This document shows positions 33,427 to 42,316 of a stretch of DNA of 64,000 nt, piece after piece. Source of the stretch: Vogesella sp. XCS3 (GTDB lineage: Bacteria; Pseudomonadota; Gammaproteobacteria; Burkholderiales; Chromobacteriaceae). The notes under the pieces were generated by a model, which made no database searches, was not told the origin of the DNA, and worked only from the letters and a program-made list of their open reading frames with translations. A program made the position numbers and the translations under genes. The first letter of the stretch is position 1. Each line of letters starts with the position of its first letter. Where the stretch lies: the NCBI RefSeq assembly GCF_020616155.1, contig NZ_CP085530.1:3186501-3250500 (forward strand). The letters run 5' to 3'.

Positions 33427-35187
33427 ATGAACGCACTTCTGAGACTAGTAGCCGTACTCACGCCGCTGGCACTGGCTGCCTGCGCCTCGCATGCCCCCTT
33501 GCAAGCCGCCGCCAGCCAGCCTGTCGCCGCTGCGCCAATAGCGGAGCCGGAGGAAGAGCCCAAAGCCCTGGCCGACGCCGACAACCCGGCCATCCCCAAG
33601 CTGCAGCTGCAGCCCGAGTGGCTGTACGGCATCATGCTGGCCGAAATGTCGGCCCAGCGCGGCGGTGCCGCCCAGGCGGCCGAAACCTATCTGAGCCTGG
33701 CCCGCACCACCAAAGACCCGCGTCTGGCGCGCCGGGCATCCGAATTTGCCCTGTTTGCCGGGCAGATTACTACCGCTAGCGCTGCGCTGAGCCTGTGGCT
33801 GGCGCTGGACCCTGCTGACGAAGTAGCGCGCGAGCAGTTCTTCATCACCCTGTTGCGCAGTGGCAAGCTGGCCGAAAGCCGTGGCCTGCTGGAAAGCATG
33901 CTGGCGCAGCAGCCCAAGCGGGCCGGGGCCATTTTTGTACAGCTGGCCAGGTTGGCCGCACGCCAGTCTGACAAAGCCGGTGCAGAAAAACTGGTGACCG
34001 AGCTGGCTTCCCGTTACCCGGACCTGCCCGAGGCGCGCTTTGCCCGCCTGGCCGTAGCGGCCGAGGCCGGTGATGGCGCCGCCGTGGATGCCGAATTCGC
34101 CCGCCTGGCCGTGATCGCCCCGCAGTGGGACCTGCCGGTGATGTGGCAGCTGGAGCGCTTGCGCCGCCAGAGCCCCGCCGCCGCTATCGATTTCCTCAAG
34201 GCCGAGCTGGCGCGCCGCCCGCAAGCCAGCGTCGAGCTGTGTATGAACAATATTCGCCTGCTGGCTGGCGAGAAGCGTTATACCGAAGCCGAGGCCTACG
34301 CCCAGACCCTGATGCCGCGCTACGGCCAGCACCCTGGCGTGCTGCACCTGGCCGGCTTGCTGGCGTTCCAGAATGGCAAGCTGGAGCAGGCGCAGCAGTA
34401 TCTGGAAGGTGCACTGAAAGCCGGGTTCAACGACCCGAACGAGCTGCGCTACGTGCTGGGCCAACTGGCCGAGGAGCGCAAACAGCCGGCACAGGCGCAA
34501 AGCTGGTATGCGCTGGTGGATGCAGGCGATAACCTGTTGCCCGCCCGCGTACGCTTGGCGCAATTGCAATCGGCGGCCGGGCAGTGGCAGCAAGCCATTG
34601 ATAGCCTGGCGCCATTGGCGGCCGACCCGCAAAACACCGTGCGCATCAGCTTGGCGCAGGCACGCATGGCCAAGGAGGCCAAGCAGCCAGAGCAAGCGGT
34701 TGCCCTGCTGGACGCCGCGCTGAATATTCTGCCAGGGCAGGCCGACGTGCTGTACGAGCGCGCACTGCTGCTGGAGTCGCTCGGCCGCGTGGCTGATGCC
34801 GAACAAGACCTGCGCACTATCCTGAAAGGCCGCCCGGACGAGCCGCAGGCGCTGAACGCGCTTGGCTATATCCTGGCCAATCAGGGCCGCCAGCTCAAAG
34901 AAGCGCAGGCTTATATCGAGCAGGCGCTGAAGGCCGAGCCGGACAACGCCATGATGCTCGATAGTCTGGGTTGGGTGCTGTTCCGCCAAGGCCATGCCCA
35001 GCAGGCGCTCAAGCATCTGCAGGATTCTTACGCCAGCTTGCCGGATGCCGAGGTCGCCGCGCATCTGGGCGAGGTGCTGTGGAGCCTGGGGCGCAAGGAC
35101 GAAGCCCGCGCCATCTGGGAAAAGGCCCGCCAGGGCAGTCCTGACCACCCCGTTCTTACCGAAACCCTGAACAGATTGAAACCATGA
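33427..35187 (+). CDS. TPR-repeat lipoprotein
   Basis: A 586-residue protein. A lipoprotein signal peptide (residues 1-20, LTPLALAAC) gives lipidation at Cys20. The rest is helical tetratricopeptide repeats. Late copies are clearest: EPQALNALGYILANQG, NAMMLDSLGWVLFRQGHAQQAL and AHLGEVLWSLGRKDEA. Such proteins act as scaffolds in envelope complexes. The stop overlaps the lolB start by ATGA, a gene pair I know from many betaproteobacteria, so it may help outer-membrane lipoprotein or envelope assembly, but no function is proven. One repeat copy lies at 33951. Confidence 0.85.
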   Translation: MNALLRLVAVLTPLALAACASHAPLQAAASQPVAAAPIAEPEEEPKALADADNPAIPKLQLQPEWLYGIMLAEMSAQRGGAAQAAETYLSLARTTKDPRLARRASEFALFAGQITTASAALSLWLALDPADEVAREQFFITLLRSGKLAESRGLLESMLAQQPKRAGAIFVQLARLAARQSDKAGAEKLVTELASRYPDLPEARFARLAVAAEAGDGAAVDAEFARLAVIAPQWDLPVMWQLERLRRQSPAAAIDFLKAELARRPQASVELCMNNIRLLAGEKRYTEAEAYAQTLMPRYGQHPGVLHLAGLLAFQNGKLEQAQQYLEGALKAGFNDPNELRYVLGQLAEERKQPAQAQSWYALVDAGDNLLPARVRLAQLQSAAGQWQQAIDSLAPLAADPQNTVRISLAQARMAKEAKQPEQAVALLDAALNILPGQADVLYERALLLESLGRVADAEQDLRTILKGRPDEPQALNALGYILANQGRQLKEAQAYIEQALKAEPDNAMMLDSLGWVLFRQGHAQQALKHLQDSYASLPDAEVAAHLGEVLWSLGRKDEARAIWEKARQGSPDHPVLTETLNRLKP

Positions 35188-35750
35188 AGTATCAGTATGG
35201 CTGGCTATTGGCCGGCCTTCTTCTGCTGGCCGGCTGCGCCAGCACGCCCGAAGTCAACAGCACCATGCAAGCGCCTGCGGCCAACCTGCGCGACGAGCCT
35301 TTCGAAACCAGTGGCCGCTTGGCAGTGAACTACCAAGGCAAGGGCGAAGTTGCCAGTTTCGACTGGCAGCACGCCCCGGGCGGTGACCAGCTCAATGTCA
35401 AAACGCCCATCGGTACCACCGTGGCCAGCCTGAGCCGCAACGCACAAGGCGTAACGCTGAAAGCCAATGGCCGCGAGCAGTACGCCACCGACGTGGAAAC
35501 TCTTACCGAAGCCACGCTGGGTTGGCCGCTACCACTGTCTAACCTGGCCTGGTGGGTGCGCGGCCACGCCGCCCCGGGCTGGCCAGCCCGTTATGCGGAC
35601 GATGGCCGTCTGATGCAACAGGGTTGGTTGATCCGCAATACCCGCGACGCCGACACCCAGCTGCCACGCCGGCTAGAGCTGGAGCGTGAAGGCATGAGCA
35701 TCCGCCTGGTTTTTTCCAGCTGGCAATGGCAGCCGGCACCGCAACCCTGA
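35184..35750 (+). CDS. lolB: Outer membrane lipoprotein receptor LolB
   Basis: A 188-residue lipoprotein with signal LLAGLLLLAGC and lipidation Cys19. The mature part has the LolB beta-barrel pattern: FETSGRLAVNYQGKGEVASFDWQH, LNVKTPIGTTVASL, a TEATLGWPLPLSNLAWWVRG segment and a C-terminal RLELEREGMSIRLVFSSWQW. LolB takes lipoproteins from LolA and inserts them in the outer membrane. It is translationally coupled to the TPR lipoprotein and followed after 6 bp by ispE, the usual lolB-ispE-prs order of proteobacteria. Confidence 0.92.
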   Translation: MKYQYGWLLAGLLLLAGCASTPEVNSTMQAPAANLRDEPFETSGRLAVNYQGKGEVASFDWQHAPGGDQLNVKTPIGTTVASLSRNAQGVTLKANGREQYATDVETLTEATLGWPLPLSNLAWWVRGHAAPGWPARYADDGRLMQQGWLIRNTRDADTQLPRRLELEREGMSIRLVFSSWQWQPAPQP

Positions 35751-35756
35751 GTCATC

Positions 35757-36611
35757 ATGCAAGCCCAGACCTTTCATACTTTTCCTGCTCCGGCCAAACT
35801 GAACCTGACGCTGCTGATTACCGGCAAGCGTAGCGACGGTTACCATTTGCTGGATACCGATTTCCGCTTTATCGACCTGTGCGACAGCATCGATATTGCC
35901 GTGCGTGACGATGGCGTCATCGAGCTGCTGAACCCGATGCCGGACGTGCCGGCCGACAGCGACCTCACCGTACGCGCCGCGCGCCTGTTGCAGCACGCCA
36001 CGGGTAGCCCGCTAGGTGCCACGCTGCGGGTGCACAAGCGCATCCCGATGGGCGGTGGCCTGGGTGGGGGCTCATCCGATGCGGCCACGGTGCTGTTGGC
36101 ATTGAACCGCTTGTGGGGTTGCGGCCTGAGCCGCGAGGCGCTGATGCAGCTGGGCGTACAGCTGGGGGCTGATGTGCCGGTATTCATCTTTGGCAAGAAC
36201 GCCCGTGCTACCGGTATTGGCGAGCAACTGACCGAGCTGGCGCTGCCGGATGCCTGGTATGTGGTATGCAAACCACCTGTTCACGTGGCGACCGGCCCGG
36301 TATTCCAAGAATTTTCACAAAGGTTGTTGACAGGGCGGGCTTCGTTCTCCATAATGCGAAGCCTGTCTGGCGCGACGCAAAAACAAAACGATTTGCAGCC
36401 AGTCGTAGCAGAAATATATCCAGCGGTAAAACAGGTTTTGAATCGTTTAAGTGAATACGGTTCGCCGCTGATGACAGGTTCGGGAGCATGCGTGTTTCTG
36501 GAGCTGGCAAATGAAGATCAAGCAAATAAAGTATTCCACTCTTTGTCTGGTGAAATGACTGTGTATGTTGCCAAGGGGTTAAAGGCGCATCCGGTTTCAG
36601 ACGGGGAATAG
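35757..36611 (+). CDS. ispE: 4-diphosphocytidyl-2-C-methyl-D-erythritol kinase
   Basis: A 284-residue GHMP kinase. The N-terminal PAPAKLNLTLLITGKRSDGYH, the ATP-binding PMGGGLGGGSSDAA (near 100) and the C-terminal MTGSGACVFLE are all present. It phosphorylates CDP-ME in the MEP isoprenoid pathway. The last 300 bp are visibly more AT-rich than the first two thirds and hold a near-consensus promoter at 36327-36355 that points to the tRNA-Gln genes. The reading frame is intact. Confidence 0.93.
   Translation: MQAQTFHTFPAPAKLNLTLLITGKRSDGYHLLDTDFRFIDLCDSIDIAVRDDGVIELLNPMPDVPADSDLTVRAARLLQHATGSPLGATLRVHKRIPMGGGLGGGSSDAATVLLALNRLWGCGLSREALMQLGVQLGADVPVFIFGKNARATGIGEQLTELALPDAWYVVCKPPVHVATGPVFQEFSQRLLTGRASFSIMRSLSGATQKQNDLQPVVAEIYPAVKQVLNRLSEYGSPLMTGSGACVFLELANEDQANKVFHSLSGEMTVYVAKGLKAHPVSDGE
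36327..36355 (+). promoter_or_regulatory. Near-consensus sigma-70 promoter inside ispE
   Basis: TTGACA (36327-36332), 17 bp, CATAAT (36350-36355): 11 of 12 consensus bases with ideal spacing, followed by GCG, a GC-rich discriminator as in stable-RNA promoters. It probably drives the two tRNA-Gln genes, starting about 260 bp downstream. Confidence 0.65.
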
Positions 36612-36620
36612 CAAGGATAC

Positions 36621-36697
36621 TGGGGAGTCGCCAAGTTGGTTAAGGCACCGGATTTTGATTCCGGCATGCGAAGGTTCGAATCCTTCCTCCTCAGCCA
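36621..36697 (+). tRNA. tRNA-Gln (TTG anticodon), copy 1
   Basis: A 77-nt cloverleaf: acceptor TGGGGAG/CTCCTCA, anticodon stem CCGGA/TCCGG with loop TTTTGAT (anticodon TTG), T arm with GGTTCGAATCC, encoded GCCA end. Confidence 0.93.
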
Positions 36698-36720
36698 TTA
36701 TCCTGCATAACAAAGAATAC

Positions 36721-36797
36721 TGGGGAGTCGCCAAGTTGGTTAAGGCACCGGATTTTGATTCCGGCATGCGAAGGTTCGAATCCTTCCTCCTCAGCCA
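36721..36797 (+). tRNA. tRNA-Gln (TTG anticodon), copy 2
   Basis: Identical in sequence to copy 1, 100 bp downstream start to start; both are preceded by ATAC. A recent tandem duplication or conversion keeps them the same. Confidence 0.93.
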
Positions 36798-36818
36798 AGC
36801 TTCCAGAGTGAAGTGAGA

Positions 36819-36853
36819 AAAAGAGCGTGTAAGTATTTCTTACACGCTTTTTC
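36819..36853 (+). terminator. Intrinsic terminator after the tRNA-Gln pair
   Basis: AGCGTGTAAG and CTTACACGCT pair around TATTT, followed by TTTTC. It partly separates the tRNAs from prs. Confidence 0.85.
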
Positions 36854-36883
36854 TTTATCTACCGATCCTAAGGCATTCCAGTT

Positions 36884-37867
36884 ATGGCGGCATACGACAG
36901 TTTGATGGTCTTCACCGGGACAGCGAACCCGGAACTTGCACAAAACGTGGTGAAACACCTCGATATTTCCCTCGGCCGTGCCGATGTGGGCAAGTTCAGT
37001 GATGGTGAAGTGGCAGTAGAGTTGCTGGAAAACGTGCGCGGTCGCGACGTATTCATCCTGCAGCCTACCTGTGCCCCAACCAACGATAACCTGATGGAAA
37101 TCCTGACCATGGCCGACGCGCTCAAGCGCGCCTCTGCCGGCCGGATTACTGCGGCGATTCCGTACTTCGGTTACGCCCGTCAGGATCGTCGCCCCCGTTC
37201 CGCCCGTGTACCGATTACTGCCAAACTGGTCGCCAACATGCTGACCAGCGCCGGTGTAGACCGTGTACTGACCGTCGACCTGCACGCCGACCAGATCCAG
37301 GGCTTTTTCGACATGCCGGTGGACAACGTTTACGCCACCCCGGTACTGCTGAAAGACATCCGCAGCCAGCGTTTTGACGACCTGATCGTGGTGAGCCCGG
37401 ACGTAGGCGGTGTAGTGCGCGCTCGTGCCGTAGCCAAGGCGCTGAATACCGACCTGGCCATCATCGACAAGCGTCGCCCGAAAGCGAACGTGGCCGAGGT
37501 GATGAACATCATCGGTGAAGTGCAAGGCCGTACCTGCCTGATCGTGGATGACATGATCGACACCGCCAATACCCTGTGCAAGGCTGCTTCCGCCCTGAAA
37601 GAGCGTGGCGCCCAGCGTGTACTGGCTTACGCTTCCCACGCCGTGTTCTCCGGGCAGGCTGTGGATCGTATCAATAATTCGGACATCGACGAAGTTGTCA
37701 TTACCGATACCATTCCGCTGTCGGCCCAGGCCAAACAGTGCAGCCGCATCCGCGTGGTATCCATTGGTGGCCTGATCGCAGAAACCCTGCGTCGCATCAA
37801 CAACGAAGAGTCGGTGTCCTACCTCTTCAATGAGGATCTGGTTTCGTCGGGCGCCTGCCTGCCGTAA
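36884..37867 (+). CDS. prs: Ribose-phosphate pyrophosphokinase
   Basis: A 327-residue PRPP synthetase. It has [14 protein letters not shown], the ATP-binding region [12 protein letters not shown], the metal-binding [12 protein letters not shown] and the PRPP loop [14 protein letters not shown]. It makes PRPP for nucleotides, histidine, tryptophan and NAD. It follows lolB-ispE-tRNA-Gln and is followed by rplY and pth, a standard order. Codon use is that of a highly expressed gene. Confidence 0.96.
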   Translation: MAAYDSLMVFTGTANPELAQNVVKHLDISLGRADVGKFSDGEVAVELLENVRGRDVFILQPTCAPTNDNLMEILTMADALKRASAGRITAAIPYFGYARQDRRPRSARVPITAKLVANMLTSAGVDRVLTVDLHADQIQGFFDMPVDNVYATPVLLKDIRSQRFDDLIVVSPDVGGVVRARAVAKALNTDLAIIDKRRPKANVAEVMNIIGEVQGRTCLIVDDMIDTANTLCKAASALKERGAQRVLAYASHAVFSGQAVDRINNSDIDEVVITDTIPLSAQAKQCSRIRVVSIGGLIAETLRRINNEESVSYLFNEDLVSSGACLP

Positions 37868-37937
37868 ACGTTCAGCCCGCTGGTCGCGGTGGGCTGGAGA
37901 CTTAAATGAAGCTGAAAAGCTAACTGGAGTATTTCAC

Positions 37938-38225
37938 ATGGCAATCGAAGTTATCGCTACCAAGCGCGTACAAGAAGGTACTGGTGCGAGCCGCCGCCTG
38001 CGTATCGCTGGTCAGACCCCGGCTGTTGTATACGGCGCTGGTAAAGACGCTGTATCCATCACCCTGGATCACAACACTATGTACTACGCGCTGAAAAACG
38101 AAGCGTTCCACAACGAAGTACTGGAACTGGTTATCGACGGTCAGAAAGAGCAAGTAAAAATCGCTGCTTTCCAGATGCACCCGTTCAAGCAACTGGTTCT
38201 GCACATCGACTTCGCTCGCGTGTAA
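37938..38225 (+). CDS. rplY: 50S ribosomal protein L25, short form
   Basis: A 95-residue protein, nearly the length of E. coli L25 (94). Segments EVIATKRVQEGTGASRRLR, PAVVYGAGKDAVSITLDH and the C-terminal FQMHPFKQLVLHIDFARV are typical. It binds 5S rRNA. The long CTC-type C-terminal domain found in many betaproteobacterial L25 proteins is absent. ATG 37938 follows CTGGAG. A terminator downstream separates it from pth. Confidence 0.93.
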   Translation: MAIEVIATKRVQEGTGASRRLRIAGQTPAVVYGAGKDAVSITLDHNTMYYALKNEAFHNEVLELVIDGQKEQVKIAAFQMHPFKQLVLHIDFARV

Positions 38226-38261
38226 TAGATTAAGCCGTGCCGCCTGGCGGTAACGGTACTG

Positions 38262-38296
38262 GGCTCGTTGCGGCTAAACCTGCAGCGGGCCTTTTT
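38262..38296 (+). terminator. Intrinsic terminator after rplY
   Basis: GGCTCGTTGC pairs with GCAGCGGGCC (two wobble pairs), loop GGCTAAACCT, then five T. Confidence 0.7.
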
Positions 38297-38311
38297 CATG
38301 GAATACAGGAA

Positions 38312-38893
38312 ATGACAGCCATCCGTCTGGTGGTCGGCCTGGGCAACCCCGGCGCCGAATACGAAAAAACCCGTCATAACGCCGGCTTCTGGCTAGTGGA
38401 CGAGCTAGCCTGGCAGCACAAGGCCAGCTTGCGTGCCGAAGGTAAATACTTTGGCGAGGTAGCCCGTGCGGTGCTGCCCGGCGGCGACCTGTGGCTGCTC
38501 AAACCCATGACCTATATGAACCTGTCCGGCCAGGCGGTGGGTGCACTGGCACGCTTTTACAAGATCGCGCCGGAAGAAATCCTGGTGGTGCACGACGAGC
38601 TGGACCTGCCACCCGGCGCGGCACGCTTCAAGCAGGGCGGGGGGCACGGTGGCCACAACGGCCTGAAAGACATTATCGCCAAGATCGGCTCGCCCAATTT
38701 CTGGCGCCTGCGCATTGGTATCGGCCACCCGGGCGACCGCAATGAAGTGGCCAACTTCGTGCTGAAAAAAGCCCGCGCCGAAGAGCAGCAAGCCATAGAC
38801 GACGCCATCGCCAAGGCCATGCAGGTGATGCCACAAGCCATCGCTGGCGACATGCCAGCCGCCATGAAAACGCTGCACACGGCCGCCAAGTAA
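38312..38893 (+). CDS. pth: Peptidyl-tRNA hydrolase
   Basis: A 193-residue Pth. The active-site pattern is complete: [18 protein letters not shown] with the catalytic His near 20 and Asn near 10, [24 protein letters not shown] with the catalytic Asp, and [12 protein letters not shown]. It frees tRNA from drop-off peptidyl-tRNA. ATG 38312 follows ACAGGAA. A hairpin based on the GTTGGCCGCA repeat starts three bases after the stop. Confidence 0.95.
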   Translation: MTAIRLVVGLGNPGAEYEKTRHNAGFWLVDELAWQHKASLRAEGKYFGEVARAVLPGGDLWLLKPMTYMNLSGQAVGALARFYKIAPEEILVVHDELDLPPGAARFKQGGGHGGHNGLKDIIAKIGSPNFWRLRIGIGHPGDRNEVANFVLKKARAEEQQAIDDAIAKAMQVMPQAIAGDMPAAMKTLHTAAK

Positions 38894-38896
38894 AAC

Positions 38897-38915
38897 GCGG
38901 CCAAGGTTGGCCGCA
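38897..38915. repeat. Palindromic repeat hairpin after pth
   Basis: GCGGCCAA (38897-38904), GG, TTGGCCGC (38907-38914): a near-perfect inverted repeat built from one full GTTGGCCGCA copy and one partial copy. Confidence 0.75.
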
Positions 38916-39007
38916 AGCGGCCGGAAACAAACAACACGGCACCGGGTGATACAATCACGCGGTGTATGCCTGCCCCGGTGGCAGGCCGGATATTTCGAGG
39001 AATCACC

Positions 39008-40099
39008 ATGAGTCTGAAATGCGGTATTGTCGGCCTGCCCAACGTAGGCAAATCCACCCTGTTTAACGCGCTGACCAAAGCCGGTATCGAAGCGGCCAAC
39101 TACCCGTTCTGCACCATCGAGCCGAACGTGGGTATCGTGGAAGTGCCGGACCCGCGCCTGCAGCAGCTGGCCGCCATCATCAACCCGCAGAAAATCCAGC
39201 CCGCCATCGTCGAGTTTGTCGACATCGCAGGCCTGGTAGCGGGTGCCTCCAAAGGTGAAGGCTTGGGCAACAAATTCCTGGCCAACATCCGCGAAACCGA
39301 CGCCATCGTGAACGTAGTGCGCTGCTTTGACGACGACAACATCGTGCACGTAGCCGGCAAGGTAGACCCGATCTCCGATATCGAAACCATCGGTACCGAA
39401 CTGGCGCTGGCCGACCTGGCCTCGGTAGAGAAAGCCATCGCCCGTGACGGCAAGAAAGCCAAATCCGGCGATAAAGACGCGCAAAAGCTGGTAGCCGTGC
39501 TGGAAAAAGTGCTGCCGCACCTGAACGAAGGCAAGCCGCTGCGCAGCTTCAAGCTGGACGAAGAGGACAAGGCACTGCTCAAACCGCTGTGCCTGCTCAC
39601 CATCAAGCCGGCCATGTACGTAGCTAACGTGGCAGAAGACGGTTTCCAGAACAACCCGCATCTGGACAAACTCACGGCACTGGCGGCGGCCGAAGGCGCG
39701 CCGGTGGTGGCATTGTGCGCCGCTATCGAAAGCGAAATCGCCGACCTGGACGATGCTGACAAGGTAGAATTCCTGGCCGAAATGGGCCTGGAAGAGCCGG
39801 GTCTGGACCGCCTGATCCGCACCGGCTACAAGCTGCTGGGCCTGCAAACCTACTTCACCGCTGGTGTGAAGGAAGTCCGCGCCTGGACCATCCGTGTCGG
39901 CGACACCGCCCCGCAAGCCGCCGGCGTGATCCACACCGATTTCGAACGTGGCTTCATCCGCGCGCAAACTATCGCCTTCAACGACTTCATCACCTTGGGC
40001 GGCGAAGCCAAGGCCAAGGAAGCCGGCAAGATGCGCGCCGAAGGCAAGGAATACGTGGTGCAAGACGGCGACGTGCTGAACTTCCTGTTCAACGTCTGA
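39008..40099 (+). CDS. ychF: Ribosome-binding ATPase YchF
   Basis: A 363-residue Obg-family P-loop protein. G1 is [15 protein letters not shown], the switch region is [15 protein letters not shown]3 is [18 protein letters not shown], and the C-terminal TGS-like domain ends with [18 protein letters not shown]. It binds ATP rather than GTP and associates with ribosomes. Codon use is strongly biased. A terminator follows. Confidence 0.95.
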   Translation: MSLKCGIVGLPNVGKSTLFNALTKAGIEAANYPFCTIEPNVGIVEVPDPRLQQLAAIINPQKIQPAIVEFVDIAGLVAGASKGEGLGNKFLANIRETDAIVNVVRCFDDDNIVHVAGKVDPISDIETIGTELALADLASVEKAIARDGKKAKSGDKDAQKLVAVLEKVLPHLNEGKPLRSFKLDEEDKALLKPLCLLTIKPAMYVANVAEDGFQNNPHLDKLTALAAAEGAPVVALCAAIESEIADLDDADKVEFLAEMGLEEPGLDRLIRTGYKLLGLQTYFTAGVKEVRAWTIRVGDTAPQAAGVIHTDFERGFIRAQTIAFNDFITLGGEAKAKEAGKMRAEGKEYVVQDGDVLNFLFNV

Positions 40100-40161
40100 T
40101 TCGAGCAAGCCATTTCTGGCAATTGCATTTGCTTGCAGGTGCATCACTGAAAGCAGCGTAG

Positions 40162-40185
40162 AGCCCCGTGGATACGGGGCTTTTT
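40162..40185 (+). terminator. Intrinsic terminator after ychF
   Basis: AGCCCCGT and ACGGGGCT pair around GGAT, then TTTTT. Confidence 0.88.
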
Positions 40186-40340
40186 CATGATTCTTCACGG
40201 AATAGTGGGGACGTGAGGTAAGTGCCAGACGTGACAACGGCGGTGTCGGGTAAGTTGTTTTTGCGACCAAACCAGCCAACCCACACCACCGTTCTTATGC
40301 CCGATGATATGCGCCACCTTCCGATCCGGGAGGCTTCACC

Positions 40341-40814
40341 GTCAACCGTTTCCGGTGCATTACGCTCCACAAAAGCCATCGCTACGCCATCATCGTCCGG
40401 GATGCAGATACCAGGCAGGTGTTGTGAGGCGGCGAAGAGCACAACCGAGAGGCGATACGAGCGTTCTTTACTTGGCGGGTCGCCGGGTGCTGCGCCCGTA
40501 CCGAGGCGGCCTCCATGGACAATAATACGGCCTTCGATCTGGTGGTGAAGGCTGTTTGCCCGCAGGCCCGGTGTTCTATGAGCATGCTTCACACAGTGGC
40601 TAAATGCGGGTGGGAGGTAGTCGACCAAGTGTGCGTGGATGAAGCCAACTGTTTGCGCCATGACCGTCCTGTGTGTGGGGTGATCAGGCAGTCGTCTTGG
40701 CGGCAGTTACGCAATCCGGAAAACCTGAAGAGAGACGGGCAGCGCATCCATCTGGGCAAGTTGCTGGCAGCCAACCATGGCTTGGCGACGGTGTGCTTTA
40801 TGAACACCGTGTAA
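40341..40814 (+). pseudogene. ISL3-family transposase remnant
   Basis: One plus-strand frame shows a decayed DDE transposase of the ISL3 family. It reads HRYAIIVRDADTRQVL, then an in-frame TGA where Trp is usual, then REAIRAFFTW, MDNNTAFDLVVKA, DQVCVDEAN, LRNPENLK and LLAANHGLATV, ending at TAA 40814. The pattern DADTRQVLW, MDMNTAFD, VDEAN, LLRNPEN is typical of the family. The N-terminal zinc-finger part and the C terminus are missing or scrambled by frameshifts. The preceding 40186-40340 stretch has no intact gene and is probably the damaged 5' part. I could not identify both terminal inverted repeats. Confidence 0.72.
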
Positions 40815-40878
40815 TGGGTGCACCAAACTGATCGTGCAGCAATTCCGGTCTGAGCTGGGTGTAGCGCTTGGGGTTGTT

Positions 40879-41154
40879 TCAACGATGAGTGCCTGGCTCA
40901 ATGGCCTCGATCTCAGCCTGGTATCTGTTAATCGGGTCGGCCATGGTGGTTCTGCCTAGCTGCGGTGCTTCGACTAAACCGAGCGTTGCCGACGCTAGTT
41001 CCATCCATTTGGCCCGGCTGCGTGAGGCCGCTTGGGTAGGGAGACTGGGTGCTTTCGAGAAAACTATTTTCCCGACTTGCTTGATGCGAACTTGGGCGCG
41101 GTAGGATAATTCGCCGTTTATCTTCTCATATGGTGTGATGGTGGCTACGGCCAA
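40879..41154 (-). pseudogene. N-terminal remnant of a tyrosine recombinase (integrase)
   Basis: About 91 codons resemble the N-terminal arm-binding and SAM-like region of phage-type integrases: ATITPYEKINGELSYRAQVRIK, VGKIVFSK, PTQAASRSRAKWME and GRTTMADPINRYQAEI. The catalytic Arg-His-Arg-Tyr domain is absent; the frame ends at a stop after EPGTHR next to the ISL3 remnant. It begins 100 bp from the dusA start and points away from it. dusA is a known integration target, so this is read as the left-over of an element that once used this site. Confidence 0.7.
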
Positions 41155-41182
41155 CCCCCATAGTGTTACATCGCTGGAATGG

Positions 41183-41265
41183 TGGTGCTACAAACATGAT
41201 TTGTTGCACTGAATGTAGCACCAGCACCGTAAAAACGCAGCAAAACAAGGCAAAATGATGCAAAA
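41183..41265. other. Putative attachment region: inverted repeat and phased A-tracts
   Basis: TGGTGCTACA (41183-41192) and TGTAGCACCA (41214-41223) form a perfect 10-bp inverted repeat. Then A-tracts at 41231, 41242, 41252 and 41262 recur about every 10 bp, three of them as GCAAAA. This lies between the integrase remnant and dusA and may be part of an old att region; bending or integrase binding is inference. Confidence 0.45.
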
Positions 41266-42286
41266 CCAGCCAGCGCAAAGCGCGAGTGAAACCAAGCAAA
41301 AACAAGGGTTTAGCGGGAGGCTTCCCCCGCGCACCCTGTCAGTTGCCCCGATGCTGGACTGGACCGACCGCCACTACCGCTATTTCGCCCGTCTCATCAC
41401 CCGCCATACCTGGCTGTATACCGAGATGGTTACCACTGGCGCGCTGTTGTACGGCGACGTTGGCCGCCATTTGCGCTACCACGAGGCCGAGCACCCCATC
41501 GCGTTGCAGCTGGGCGGCAGCGAGCCGGACGAGCTGGCACGTTGCGCGCGTCTGGCGCAGGAGTGGGGCTATGACGAGGTGAACCTGAACGTGGGTTGCC
41601 CATCGGAGCGGGTACAGAAGGGGGCGTTTGGCGCCTGCCTGATGGCCGAGCCGCAACTGGTGGCCGACTGCGTGAAGGCGATGCGCGACGCGGTAGACAT
41701 CGACGTAACGGTCAAGCACCGCATCGGTATCGATGACATCGACAGCTACGACATGATGCGGGCGTTTGTCGATGCCGTGGCCGACGCCGGTTGCCGCACC
41801 TTCATCGTGCACGCGCGAAACGCCATCCTGAAAGGCCTCAGCCCCAAGGAAAACCGCGAGATTCCGCCGCTGAAATACGACTACGTGTACCGCCTGAAGC
41901 AGGAACGCCCCGATCTGGAGATCCTGATCAACGGCGGTATCAAGACCAACGCCGAGATCGCCGGCCACCTGCAACATGTAGACGGTGTGATGGTGGGCCG
42001 CGAGGCTTACCACAACCCCTACCTGATGGCGGCCTGGGACGCGCAGTTCTACGGCGATAGCCACGACGTGCCGTCGCGCGGCAAGGTGGTAGAAGCGCTG
42101 CTGCCTTATATTGCCGACCGCTTGCAAGATGGTAGTAGCGTGCGACATATCGCCCGCCACGTGCTGGGCCTGTTCCACGGCGAGCCAGGTGGCCGCCAGT
42201 GGCGCCGCATGTTGTCCGACGCAAAAGAGCTGAAAGACGCCGACGAAAGCCTGCTGATCCGCGCGCTACTGGCTACGCACGGTTGA
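41255..42286 (+). CDS. dusA: tRNA-dihydrouridine(20/20a) synthase DusA
   Basis: A 343-residue DusA. It has VAPMLDWTDRHYRYFARL, TEMVTTGALLYGD, NLNVGCPSERVQKGAFGACLM with the catalytic Cys, and FMN-binding ILINGGIKT and DGVMVGREAYHNP. It reduces U20/U20a in tRNA. The first 30 residues before APMLDWTD are polar and differ from E. coli; this stretch abuts the integrase remnant and may have been remodelled by integration. The frame is open and all active-site residues are present, so the gene should work. Confidence 0.93.
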   Translation: MMQNQPAQSASETKQKQGFSGRLPPRTLSVAPMLDWTDRHYRYFARLITRHTWLYTEMVTTGALLYGDVGRHLRYHEAEHPIALQLGGSEPDELARCARLAQEWGYDEVNLNVGCPSERVQKGAFGACLMAEPQLVADCVKAMRDAVDIDVTVKHRIGIDDIDSYDMMRAFVDAVADAGCRTFIVHARNAILKGLSPKENREIPPLKYDYVYRLKQERPDLEILINGGIKTNAEIAGHLQHVDGVMVGREAYHNPYLMAAWDAQFYGDSHDVPSRGKVVEALLPYIADRLQDGSSVRHIARHVLGLFHGEPGGRQWRRMLSDAKELKDADESLLIRALLATHG

Positions 42287-42310
42287 ACTGTCACGCAGTC
42301 CTTGTAAGAT
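42283..42310 (+). promoter_or_regulatory. Candidate promoter at the dusA stop
   Basis: TTGAAC (42283-42288), 16 bp, TAAGAT (42305-42310), overlapping the dusA stop codon. It could start the structured transcript described next. Confidence 0.4.
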
Positions 42311-42316
42311 AGCCAA

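Noticed and set aside
36596..36605. TTCAGACGGG, one mismatch from the classic Neisseria uptake sequence (TTCAGACGGC)
   Set aside because: A single inexact copy at the end of ispE; I saw no exact classic uptake sequence in the window, so it is chance.
36621..36797. Two 77-bp identical units with a short spacer, at first sight like a repeat array
   Set aside because: They are tandem tRNA-Gln genes, not CRISPR. I saw no CRISPR array or cas gene in the window.
40222..40661. Small open frames on both strands between ychF and dusA as new genes
   Set aside because: They are better explained as frames of the decayed ISL3 transposase region, with a continuous family-like reading on the plus strand.
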